DNA from: Sphingomonas crocodyli
Lineage (GTDB): Bacteria > Pseudomonadota > Alphaproteobacteria > Sphingomonadales > Sphingomonadaceae
Assembly (NCBI RefSeq): GCF_004005865.1
Contig: NZ_SACN01000001.1
Location: 2,108,001 to 2,172,000 of the forward strand
Direction: 5' to 3'
DNA: 64,000 bases
Numbering within the stretch: position 1 is the stretch's first letter; each line of letters opens with the position of its first letter. Positions 41,382-49,094 of the stretch are shown in pieces. Under the pieces are notes generated by a model. The model saw only the letters and a list, made by a program, of their open reading frames with translations. It searched no databases and was not told where the DNA came from. The translations under genes were made by a program, and so were the position numbers.

Positions 41382-42448
41382 GCGCCAAGGCCGACGACAA
41401 TGTTGGCGCGGGCGCGATCCGGGCCGATCACCGCTTCGACGAGGCGGCGCTGGCGCGCTGGATGGAGGCGAATGTCGACGGCTTTGCCGGGCCGCTGACG
41501 GTCGAGCAGTTCAAGGGCGGCCAATCCAATCCGACCTATAAGCTGATCACGCCCGGCCGGGCCTATGTGCTGCGCCGCAAGCCGCCGGGCCAGTTGCTGA
41601 AGGGCGCGCATGCGGTCGATCGCGAGGCGCGCGTCATCGCGGCGCTGGGCACGGCGGGTTTCCCGGTGCCGCGGATGTTCGGGCTGTGCACCGACGAAGC
41701 GGTGATCGGCACGTGGTTCTACGTGATGGAGATGGTCGAAGGGCGCATCTTCTGGGACGCGACGATACCCGAAGTTGGCAATGCGGAGCGCGCCGCCTTG
41801 TTCGACGCGATGAACGCGACGATCGCCGATCTCCACAAGGTCGATTATGCGGCGATCGGGCTGGGCGACTATGGCCGGCCGGGCAATTATTTCGCGCGGC
41901 AGATCGCGCGCTGGTCGCAGCAATATCTCGACGATGCCGAGGCGGGGCGCGATCCCAACATGGATCGACTGGTCGCCTGGTTGCCCGACAACATCCCGGC
42001 GGCGGACGAGACCGCGATCACGCATGGCGACTTCCGCATCGACAATATGATCTTCCACCCGACCGAGCCGCGCGTCATCGCCGTGCTCGATTGGGAATTG
42101 TCGACGCTGGGCCATCCCGGCGCCGACTTTGCTTATCATGCGATGATGTATCGGATGCCGCCGCATATCGTCGCGGGGCTGGGCGGGGCGGATATTGCGG
42201 CGCTCGGCATTCCGGACGAGGCCGATTATCTCGCGGCCTATTGCCGTCGCACCGGGCGGGACGCGATGCCCGAATATGACTTCTACGTCGCGTTCAACTT
42301 CTTCCGGCTCGCCGCGATCTTCCACGGGATCAAGGGCCGGGTGATCCGCGGCACCGCGTCCTCCGCACAGGCCAAGGAGCGCGTGGGCGTATTGCCCGAA
42401 CTGACGGCGATCGCGTGGGAGCAGGCCGTCCGGGCCGGCGCGCGATAG
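41378..42448 (+). CDS. APH-fold phosphotransferase, ACAD11-kinase-like
   Basis: 356 residues from the ATG at 41378, overlapping the dehydrogenase stop (ATGA). The kinase fold shows FKGGQSNPTYKL (ATP loop, about 45-56), YVLRRKPPGQLLKGAH with the ATP lysine, the catalytic loop AITHGDFRIDNMIF (about 212-225) and VLDWELSTLGHPGADFAYH with the metal Asp. This branch matches the N-terminal kinase of ACAD11 and differs from the LvaA-like kinase at 27644. No DUF6285 gene accompanies it. Together with the preceding gene it is a second candidate 4-hydroxyacyl-CoA kinase/dehydrogenase system. Confidence 0.88.
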   Translation: MSAKADDNVGAGAIRADHRFDEAALARWMEANVDGFAGPLTVEQFKGGQSNPTYKLITPGRAYVLRRKPPGQLLKGAHAVDREARVIAALGTAGFPVPRMFGLCTDEAVIGTWFYVMEMVEGRIFWDATIPEVGNAERAALFDAMNATIADLHKVDYAAIGLGDYGRPGNYFARQIARWSQQYLDDAEAGRDPNMDRLVAWLPDNIPAADETAITHGDFRIDNMIFHPTEPRVIAVLDWELSTLGHPGADFAYHAMMYRMPPHIVAGLGGADIAALGIPDEADYLAAYCRRTGRDAMPEYDFYVAFNFFRLAAIFHGIKGRVIRGTASSAQAKERVGVLPELTAIAWEQAVRAGAR

Positions 42449-43497
42449 TGGGGCATTACGGCCGGATCGCGGCGCTTCTGGTCGTATCTGCGCTGTTCGC
42501 GGCGCTCCTGGATGTGATCGGTCTTCCCGCGGCGCTCCTGCTGGGGCCGATGATCGCGGCGATCGTCTTCGCCTCGCGCGGGTGGGAGTGGGAACTTCCC
42601 AAGGCGCCCTATCAGATCGCACAGGCGGTGATCGGGCTGCTGGTCGCCAAGTCGCTCGATCCCGCCATCGTCGCGACGGCATGGCGGGCACCGTGGCTGT
42701 TCCTGTCGACGGCGCTGGTGACGGTGGCGATCGGGCTGTGCCTCGGTTGGTTGCTTGCGCGTCGCGGCATCCTGCCGGGTAAGACCGCGATCTGGGGTTC
42801 GATGCCCGGCGCTGCCGCCGCGATGACGCTGATGGCGCGTGAGGATGGCGCCGACTGGCAATTGGTGGCGACGATGATGTGGCTGCGGGTCATCATGGTC
42901 GCGGTGCTCGGATCGTCACTCGCCGCCTTGCTCGGGGCGCAGCATGGCAGCCATTTGGCCGGACAGGACTGGTTTCCGCCGATCGATATGCGCCATCTGG
43001 CTGAGACGGTGGTGATCGGCGTTGCGGGGCTTGCGATCGGTCGCGTCACGCGGCTGCCGGCGCCCGCCTTCACCGGCCCGCTCCTCGTCGCGATGGTCGC
43101 GGTCTATTTCGGCCTCGCCCGTCCGCAGCTTCCCGGTTGGCTGCTGGCGGCGTCGTATCTCAGCGTCGGATGGCAGATTGGGCTTGGCTTCACGCCTGAG
43201 ATCACGCGCAAGGTCGCCCGGCTCGCGCCGCGCTTGCTGGTGTCGCTAGGGGGCATGATCCTCGCCTGCGCGCTTTACAGCCTCGTCCTCGCCCGCCTGT
43301 CGGGTCAGGATCTGATGACCGCCTATCTGGCGACCAGCCCCGGAGGGATCGATGCCGTCGCGATCATCGCGACGTCGGTCCATGTCGATGTGCCATTCGT
43401 GCTGGCGATGCAGCTTGTGCGCTTCATCGCCGTCATCATCATCGGGCCGCTGCTGGCTCGCGCTGTCGCGACGCGCATGACCGTCGCGGCGCCTTAG
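42448..43497 (+). CDS. AbrB-family (PF05145-like) integral membrane protein
   Basis: 349 residues from a GTG at 42448 that overlaps the kinase stop by one base. It has about ten hydrophobic segments in two similar halves, with LLLGPMIAAIV (about 31) in the first repeated as FTGPLLVAMVAV (about 208) in the second, and GSMPGAAAAMTLMA (about 117) as TSPGGIDAVAIIA (about 294). This internal duplication is the hallmark of the AbrB family (once called putative ammonia monooxygenase), probably a transporter or efflux protein. Its place at the end of the kinase operon suggests transport of a pathway acid. The last four bases overlap the convergent GlcG-like gene. Confidence 0.85.
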   Translation: MGHYGRIAALLVVSALFAALLDVIGLPAALLLGPMIAAIVFASRGWEWELPKAPYQIAQAVIGLLVAKSLDPAIVATAWRAPWLFLSTALVTVAIGLCLGWLLARRGILPGKTAIWGSMPGAAAAMTLMAREDGADWQLVATMMWLRVIMVAVLGSSLAALLGAQHGSHLAGQDWFPPIDMRHLAETVVIGVAGLAIGRVTRLPAPAFTGPLLVAMVAVYFGLARPQLPGWLLAASYLSVGWQIGLGFTPEITRKVARLAPRLLVSLGGMILACALYSLVLARLSGQDLMTAYLATSPGGIDAVAIIATSVHVDVPFVLAMQLVRFIAVIIIGPLLARAVATRMTVAAP

Positions 43498-43925
43498 TCG
43501 ACCGGATAGCCCAATTTGGTCAGCGCAGCGGTCGCGACCTCCATGTCCTGATGATAATGGCCGCCGCTGATGCCGATCCCGCCGATCACCGCGCCTTCGC
43601 TGCGGATCGGATAGCCGCCGCCGAAGGTGACGAGCCGGGGCGTGTGCACGATGCCGAGCGCGAGCGGAGCGTCATCCTTGATGAAATCGTGCCAGCTATG
43701 CGTGGGCATGCCGAAGCCGACAGCCGTATAGGCCTTGTTCGTCGCGATATCGATGCTGAGCAGCGGCGCGCCATCCATGCGCAGGAAGCCGACAAGGTTG
43801 CCGCCCACATCGCTGACCGCGATGCACATCGGCACGCCGGCCTTATCCGCCGCCTCGGCCGCCGCGGCGAGCAGCGCCTGTGCCGAATGCGCGGTGATGG
43901 TTAGGATGGTGCGGCCGTCGGTCAT
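43494..43925 (-). CDS. GlcG/HbpS-like heme-degrading-domain protein
   Basis: 143 residues. The family pattern is AHSAQALLAAAAEAADKAGV (helix, about 12-31), CIAVSDVGGNLVGFLRMDGAP, a helix with NKAYTAVGFG and the closing GGIGISGGHYHQDMEVATAA. GlcG-like proteins occur in many catabolic operons; HbpS binds heme, but the role of most is not known. It follows the HMG-CoA-lyase-like gene by nine bases in the same direction. It is convergent with and overlaps by four bases the AbrB-family gene. Confidence 0.88.
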   Translation of the reverse strand: MTDGRTILTITAHSAQALLAAAAEAADKAGVPMCIAVSDVGGNLVGFLRMDGAPLLSIDIATNKAYTAVGFGMPTHSWHDFIKDDAPLALGIVHTPRLVTFGGGYPIRSEGAVIGGIGISGGHYHQDMEVATAALTKLGYPVD

Positions 43926-43934
43926 CGATAATCC

Positions 43935-44846
43935 TCAGATCGTGGGTTTGGGAAATCCGCCGGCGCGGCTGACGAGGCCCGGCAGATCGCGCTCCATCAC
44001 GCCGCCAAGCCATGTCGCGGTCTCGATCAGGCGATCGAGCGAATAGCCGCTCTCGATCCCGGATCGATCGAGCATATAGGCCAGGTCTTCGGTCGCGATA
44101 TTGCCGGTGGCGCGCGGTGCGAACGGGCAACCGCCGATGCCGCCGATCGAGCTGTCGAGCGTCGTCGTACCCGCTTCGATCGCGGCCCAGGCATTCGCGA
44201 TCCCGGTCCCGCGGGTATTGTGGAGGTGGACGCGAACGGGCAGGGCGCCGATCGCCTCGCGTACGCGGCCGATCAATGCCGAAACCTGTGCGGGCACCGC
44301 GACGCCGATCGTATCGGCCAGCGCGATCTCGACCGGTCCGGCATCGGCCAGGCGACGGGCCATTTCGACGACATGCTCGCTATCGACCTCGCCTTCGAAC
44401 GGACAGCCGAAGGCAGCGCCGATCGTGACCTGTGCGCGGCGCCCCTCCTGTCCGGCAAAGCTGATGATGTCGCGGGCGACATCGACGGACTCGTTCGATG
44501 TCTGCCCCTGATTGCGCTGCCCGAAGCTGTCGCTGGCGATGCAGACCGCGCCGATCTCCCCGATCGGTGTCTCCAGCGCGCGTAGCAATCCCTTCTTGTT
44601 CATCACCAGCCCGATGGTGACGACGTCGGACGGCAGGCGCAGCCGGGCGATCACTTCCTCGCTGCCCGCCATCTGCGGCACGCGATCGGCGCGAACGAAG
44701 CTGCCGACCTCGATCCGTCGCGCGCCGGCCGCCACCGCGCGCTCGATCAGTTCGATCTTCTCATCGACCGAAAAGGGACGCTTCTCGTTCTGGATTCCAT
44801 CGCGGGGGGAAACCTCCACGATCTCGATGCTACTGTTTTGGATCAT
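43935..44846 (-). CDS. Hydroxymethylglutaryl-CoA lyase family protein
   Basis: 303 residues, DRE-TIM barrel. VEVSPRDGIQNEKRPF (about 10-25) provides the catalytic Arg and metal Asp, ASDSFGQRNQGQTSNES (about 103) the Asn-containing substrate loop, RVHLHNTRGTG (about 205) the metal His pair and GGIGGCPFAPRATGNIATED (about 234) the Cys-bearing lid. These are the HMG-CoA lyase signatures. It would cleave 3-hydroxy-3-methylglutaryl-CoA or a related 3-hydroxy-3-methyl acyl-CoA, the last step of leucine or acyclic-terpene type catabolism. No carboxylase (MCC/GCC) is in the window, so a different tertiary-hydroxy acyl-CoA substrate is possible. GCATGC-like repeats lie upstream. Confidence 0.9.
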   Translation of the reverse strand: MIQNSSIEIVEVSPRDGIQNEKRPFSVDEKIELIERAVAAGARRIEVGSFVRADRVPQMAGSEEVIARLRLPSDVVTIGLVMNKKGLLRALETPIGEIGAVCIASDSFGQRNQGQTSNESVDVARDIISFAGQEGRRAQVTIGAAFGCPFEGEVDSEHVVEMARRLADAGPVEIALADTIGVAVPAQVSALIGRVREAIGALPVRVHLHNTRGTGIANAWAAIEAGTTTLDSSIGGIGGCPFAPRATGNIATEDLAYMLDRSGIESGYSLDRLIETATWLGGVMERDLPGLVSRAGGFPKPTI

Positions 44847-44996
44847 ATGCTGCCACGCAATTTTGGATGCAATTACGCCTTAACAAGCATCATATTTCAG
44901 AAATTTTGGCCGATATGTCTAGAAATAGATTCTTGGTGCATGCATTTAGGGGAGGGCGGCGCCATCAAAAGTCCGCTCAGCTCGTAGTGCTTTCGA

Positions 44997-45713
44997 TCAG
45001 AAGTAGAACTCAACCGGTACTACCAACTCGATCCGCTGGCCGGGCACATTATCGGGGGGAGCCGGCAGCGGCATCGCGCGGCCAGGTAAGGCGAGTGCCT
45101 CACGATCAAGCAAGGCGAAACCTGAGCTGCGTTCGAGGCCGACGTCGAGCACTTTGCCGCCACGGTCGATCACCAGGCGGATCATCGTCACCCCCTGCTG
45201 CCGCCGCGCCCGCGCTGAGGCCGGATAGGCTTTCACCGCGTTGAGCCGCCCGAGCACCCGCGCATGCCAGTCGGCGGACTGCTGGTCGTTCGGCGCAGGC
45301 TTGGTCGGCGGCGGAGCGGGCGGTTGGACGGGCGCTTGCGATGTCGAGCGGGCGGCGGGCACGGGAGGCTGCGGGATCGGGAGGTCGCCCGGTGCGACGT
45401 CTGTCGGTGCCGGGGCGACCTCGCTCAAGGGGGGATCGACCGGCGCCGGTTCGGGGGGAGCCGGCTCGGGCTCGCTGGCCGGTTCGACGGGGGACGTCAC
45501 GTCGAACACTGCAAGGTCGGATGCGGGCGCGATCTGCACCAGCGCTGGCGTCCAGACCCACAGCGCGAGCGCGAGCGGGATCGACTGCACGGTGAGCGTG
45601 AGGGCCAGCGCCAGCCAGGACCGGCGCTGGGGCGCATAGGCGGTCGCCTCCGGCAGCGCATCGCCACCGGTCTCGTCCGCCTCTTGCGCCACCACGTTCC
45701 CATGCACGCCCAT
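44997..45713 (-). CDS. tonB: TonB-family energy transducer
   Basis: 238 residues. A short cytoplasmic lead is followed by a single membrane helix (about 33-58, LALALTLTVQSIPLALALWV), a Pro-rich periplasmic stretch (about 75-140, repeated EPAPPEP and PVQPPAPPP) and a C-terminal TonB domain with AYPASARARRQQGVTMIRLV (about 161-180) and SSGFALLDREAL. It couples proton motive force to outer-membrane receptors. It starts seven bases after the stop of the FecA-type receptor gene, so it is most likely dedicated to that receptor. ExbB/ExbD are not present here. Confidence 0.9.
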   Translation of the reverse strand: MGVHGNVVAQEADETGGDALPEATAYAPQRRSWLALALTLTVQSIPLALALWVWTPALVQIAPASDLAVFDVTSPVEPASEPEPAPPEPAPVDPPLSEVAPAPTDVAPGDLPIPQPPVPAARSTSQAPVQPPAPPPTKPAPNDQQSADWHARVLGRLNAVKAYPASARARRQQGVTMIRLVIDRGGKVLDVGLERSSGFALLDREALALPGRAMPLPAPPDNVPGQRIELVVPVEFYF

Positions 45714-45720
45714 GCCGGGT

Positions 45721-48111
45721 TCAGAACCGCGCCCGAACCGTGCCCATCACGCGGCGCGGCGTGCCGGCATAGAGGTTGCTCTCGCTCTGTACGCCTTCGA
45801 TGTAGAAGCGATCGGTCAGGTTCTGGGCGTTGACCGACGCCTCCCAATGCTCGTCGATGGCGTAGCGGATCGAGGCGTCGAACGTCTCGTAACCCTCGAT
45901 CGTGAAGCTGTTGTCGAGATCGATCTGCCGCTTCGTGGCGACGCGGATGCCGCCGCCGACCGACAGGCCCTTCAACGTCCCGCTGCGCACGCTGTAGCTG
46001 GTCCACAGCCGCCCGCTCAATTCCGGCACGCCGGTCAGCCGGTTGCCGATCGCGAACACGTTGTCGCGCGTGATCTCGGTATCGAGATAGGCGGCGTTGG
46101 CGATGATGTTCCAGCCGGGCAGGATCTCGCCGGTCAGATCGAACTCGACGCCGCGCACCCGCTGCTCGCCGGTCAGGATCGAGAAGTCGGAATCGGTCGG
46201 ATCGTCGGTCGCGACATTCTGCTTGGTGGTCTGGAACACCGCAGCGGTCAGCGACAGGGCGTCGGGGATGATATCGAGCTTCACGCCGCCTTCGAACTGT
46301 TCGCCTTTTTCCGGGGCCAGCGGGGTGCCGTCGATCAACTGGCCGGTCTGTGGAATGAAGCTGCGCGTATAGCTGGCATAGACCGAAATCGTGTTGGTCG
46401 GCTGATAGACCAGACCGGCGCGCCACGTCAGCGCATCATCGCTGGTGCGGATGATCTCATCGTTGAAGATGTCGTCCTGATGGCTCTTGGCCGTGTCGTA
46501 ACGCAGGCCGAGCAGCGCCTTCCACTGTTCGCCCAGGCTGATCTGATCCTGAAGATAATAGCCCCAGTTGCGCGTTTCGCGGTCGTAACGCGCATTCTGC
46601 CGCGTCACCGGGATCGGCGTGGCGCCATAGACCGGGTTGTAGATGTCGATCGAGCCGATATTGGCGCGCGCCGAATTGAAGAAGAACTCGCCGCGATTAT
46701 GCTCGACGCCCATCATGATGCGGTGTTCGATCCCGCCGGTGAAGGCATCGATCAGCCCTTCGAACCGCATGGTGAGATCCTCGGGCGCCTCGGTCCGGGT
46801 GGTCACGCGGCGGCGCAGGGTGCGGTTGTCGGCTTCCAGCCCCTGCAGATCGACGCCGTTGCTGTCGAACGACGTCGCATCGGTATAGCGCCCGGTGAAG
46901 CGCAGCATCAGCCAGGGAACGACCTGCCGTTGCGCGGCGAGGCCGAGAACCAGTTTGCGCGAGGCGTTCGTCGACCATTTTTCGCCGAGGAAGTTGCCGG
47001 CATCGCGCGGGTGATTGCCATTCTCGTCGGCATAGAGGCCGCGATCGAAGGGCTGCTTGCTGTCGAGATAGTCAGCGGTCAGATCGACGCGGGTCAGCGT
47101 ATCGGGTTCCCAGCGCAGCGCCGCGGCACCGAAGGCGCGTTCGCTGTCGCGGGCCTCATCGCGAAAACCCCCGTCGGTCTGGAGTGCGCCGGTGACACGC
47201 GCCGTCAGCGTGCCGGATGCGTTGAGCGGCCCGCTGACCGACAATTCGCTGCGGTAGAAATCGAAGCTGCCCGCCTGGAACGATCCGTCGAGCGAGAATT
47301 GCTCCGTCGGTGCACGGGTAACGATGTTGATGACGCCGCCGGGATCGGTAAGGCCTACCATCACCGACGCCGGACCTTTGAGCACTTCGACGCGCTCGAC
47401 ATTGGCAAGGTCGAGAAAAGCCTCGGGCCGTTCCGCCGCATTGGTCAGCGGGAAGCCGTTGATCGCGTAGCGCGATGCCACGAAGCCGCGGATATTGTAG
47501 GTTTCGGCGCGGTTGCCGGCGGTGCCGTTCAACTGCACGCTCGACACGTTCTGGATCACATCGGTCAGGCGCACAGCCGCCTGATCCTCGATCACGGTGC
47601 GGGGGACGATCTGGATCGACTGCGGCACATCGCGGATCGCACTGTCGGTCCGCGTCGCTGTGGCGGTCAGCGCGGCGCGATAACCGGGGACCGGGCCAGT
47701 GGCGGTTTCGATCGGGCCAGCGGGGCCATTGCCCGCGCCCTGCACCCGGACCGGACCAAGCTGGACGGCGTTGCCGCCGGTACGCGGGATCGCCTGCAGC
47801 CGCACCGATGTGCCGCCGGTCGATCGATAGGTGAGGCCGGTTCCGCCCAACAGGCGGGACAGAGCCTCGCCCGTTGTCAGCGCCCCCGAAATGCCGGTGG
47901 AGGACCGCCCGGCGACGTCGGCCGGCTCATAACCGACCTGCACGCCCGACTGGCGCATGTAGAGCAACAGCGCGCTTTCCAGCGATTGAGCGGGAATGTC
48001 GAAACTGCGCTGCGCAGTGGCCTGGGCAAAAGCGGGGGTGGAAGCGATGGCGATGGCAGGGAGCGCCGCGCCGATGGTCAGGCGGGCGAGCAACGAACAG
48101 GAAAACGACAT
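45721..48111 (-). CDS. FecA-type TonB-dependent siderophore receptor with STN domain
   Basis: 796 residues. A signal peptide (ending near TPAFAQ, about 30) is followed by a secretin/TonB N-terminal (STN) domain at about 33-110 (RSFDIPAQSLESALLLYMRQ, then GYEPADVAGRSS), a plug (about 150-280, IQIVPRTVIEDQAAVRLTDV, VEVLKGPASVM) and a barrel that ends VRARF. The STN domain is the signalling part that talks to a FecR anti-sigma protein. Barrel size and the LTDPGGVINIVTRAP segment resemble ferric siderophore receptors. Upstream is the FecR-like gene, here 5'-truncated, so the signal chain is probably broken. Downstream is tonB. Confidence 0.93.
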   Translation of the reverse strand: MSFSCSLLARLTIGAALPAIAIASTPAFAQATAQRSFDIPAQSLESALLLYMRQSGVQVGYEPADVAGRSSTGISGALTTGEALSRLLGGTGLTYRSTGGTSVRLQAIPRTGGNAVQLGPVRVQGAGNGPAGPIETATGPVPGYRAALTATATRTDSAIRDVPQSIQIVPRTVIEDQAAVRLTDVIQNVSSVQLNGTAGNRAETYNIRGFVASRYAINGFPLTNAAERPEAFLDLANVERVEVLKGPASVMVGLTDPGGVINIVTRAPTEQFSLDGSFQAGSFDFYRSELSVSGPLNASGTLTARVTGALQTDGGFRDEARDSERAFGAAALRWEPDTLTRVDLTADYLDSKQPFDRGLYADENGNHPRDAGNFLGEKWSTNASRKLVLGLAAQRQVVPWLMLRFTGRYTDATSFDSNGVDLQGLEADNRTLRRRVTTRTEAPEDLTMRFEGLIDAFTGGIEHRIMMGVEHNRGEFFFNSARANIGSIDIYNPVYGATPIPVTRQNARYDRETRNWGYYLQDQISLGEQWKALLGLRYDTAKSHQDDIFNDEIIRTSDDALTWRAGLVYQPTNTISVYASYTRSFIPQTGQLIDGTPLAPEKGEQFEGGVKLDIIPDALSLTAAVFQTTKQNVATDDPTDSDFSILTGEQRVRGVEFDLTGEILPGWNIIANAAYLDTEITRDNVFAIGNRLTGVPELSGRLWTSYSVRSGTLKGLSVGGGIRVATKRQIDLDNSFTIEGYETFDASIRYAIDEHWEASVNAQNLTDRFYIEGVQSESNLYAGTPRRVMGTVRARF

Positions 48112-48214
48112 CGGATTGGAAACCCCTTAGGCGCTGTTGCGATGCATTCGCAGCATCTTGTCGATGCATTGACGGCTGCCGACCGTCTGCACCCAAGGGG
48201 GAGCGCGGATTTTT

Positions 48215-49087
48215 TTAGACGGCCCGTTTCGGGCGCAGGATCAGGACGCCGCCGGGCAGGCGCACCTGATCCAGTCCACGCATGACGATCAAGGTCGCCA
48301 GGGCATCTTCGGGCTGATCGGTGCGGAAGCTGCCGCTGACCGGCGCAGCGGCGGCGAAATCGCCCCACAGGAAGACGGGGGCCGATCGATAGCGTGCAAT
48401 CGCATGGATCGCGGTGTCGAGCGGCATCGACCGCATCAGCAATTCGCCTCTGCGCCAGCCGGCGATATCGTCGCGATCGCCCGAAATCGGGATGGCCGCA
48501 CGATCCCCCGCATAGCCGCCGCGATCGCCTGCGCGCAGGTCCAACGCCTTCCCCTGCCTGCCCGATACCCGGACGGCGCCTTCGGTTACGCCGACGCGCA
48601 CCTGATCGCCCGTCGCATCAACTTCGAATGCCGTGCCGACATCCTCGGTCACGCCATCGCCCGCCGCCACGCGAAATGGGCGGGCGTCGCCATGACGGAC
48701 CTGAAACCAGGCGCGGCCTTCCAGCAGGCGGACATGCCGTTCGCTTCCGTCATAATCGACCGCGATCGCGCTATCACTGTCGAGCATGGCCACCGATCCG
48801 TCGGCGAGTGCGACGCGACTAATCTCGCCATGCGGGCTGATATGATCGGCACGAAGACGCAGTATCGCCTGCGGCCCGACCAGCATCACGCAGGCCGCCG
48901 CCGCTACGGCAAGCGTCGCGACCTTCGGCATGGCCCATCGCCGTCCGGCGACGGGACGCGTCTCGACCCTATCGGAGGCGAAGGCATCTTCCAGAGCGGC
49001 GAGATCGCGCCAACTCTGTCGTTCGCGCCGAAAGGCCGTCTCATGTTCGGGGGCAGCCGCACGCCAATCCTGCAGCCGCGCGACCTG
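48215..49087 (-). pseudogene. FecR-like anti-sigma/sensor gene, 5'-truncated
   Basis: An ATG at 48931 would give 238 residues with a membrane helix (about 5-20), a FecR domain (GEISRVALADGSVAMLDSDS, then VGTAFEVDATGDQVRVGVTE) and a C-terminal STN-like segment that contacts the receptor. The reading frame continues beyond that ATG: up to about 49075-49087 it encodes LQDWRAAAPEHETAFRRE and a following W, the DUF4880 cytoplasmic domain that binds the sigma factor. It then meets an in-frame TAG (49102-49100) where an unrelated opposite-strand gene begins. No start codon lies in the preserved DUF4880 part, so the sigma-binding domain cannot be made intact. Confidence 0.8.
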
Positions 49088-49094
49088 GACCTGG

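Noticed and set aside
45712..48285. Very long open frame (857 codons) on the plus strand opposite the FecA-type receptor
   Set aside because: No family resemblance, Arg/Ala/His-rich shadow composition and full overlap with a well supported receptor gene; long antisense frames are expected at this GC content.
48930..49094. Plus-strand start that would give the molybdoenzyme gene a complete N-terminus
   Set aside because: This stretch is antisense to FecR coding sequence that still encodes DUF4880; the translated plus-strand residues are Arg/Ser-rich and unlike YdeP N-termini.
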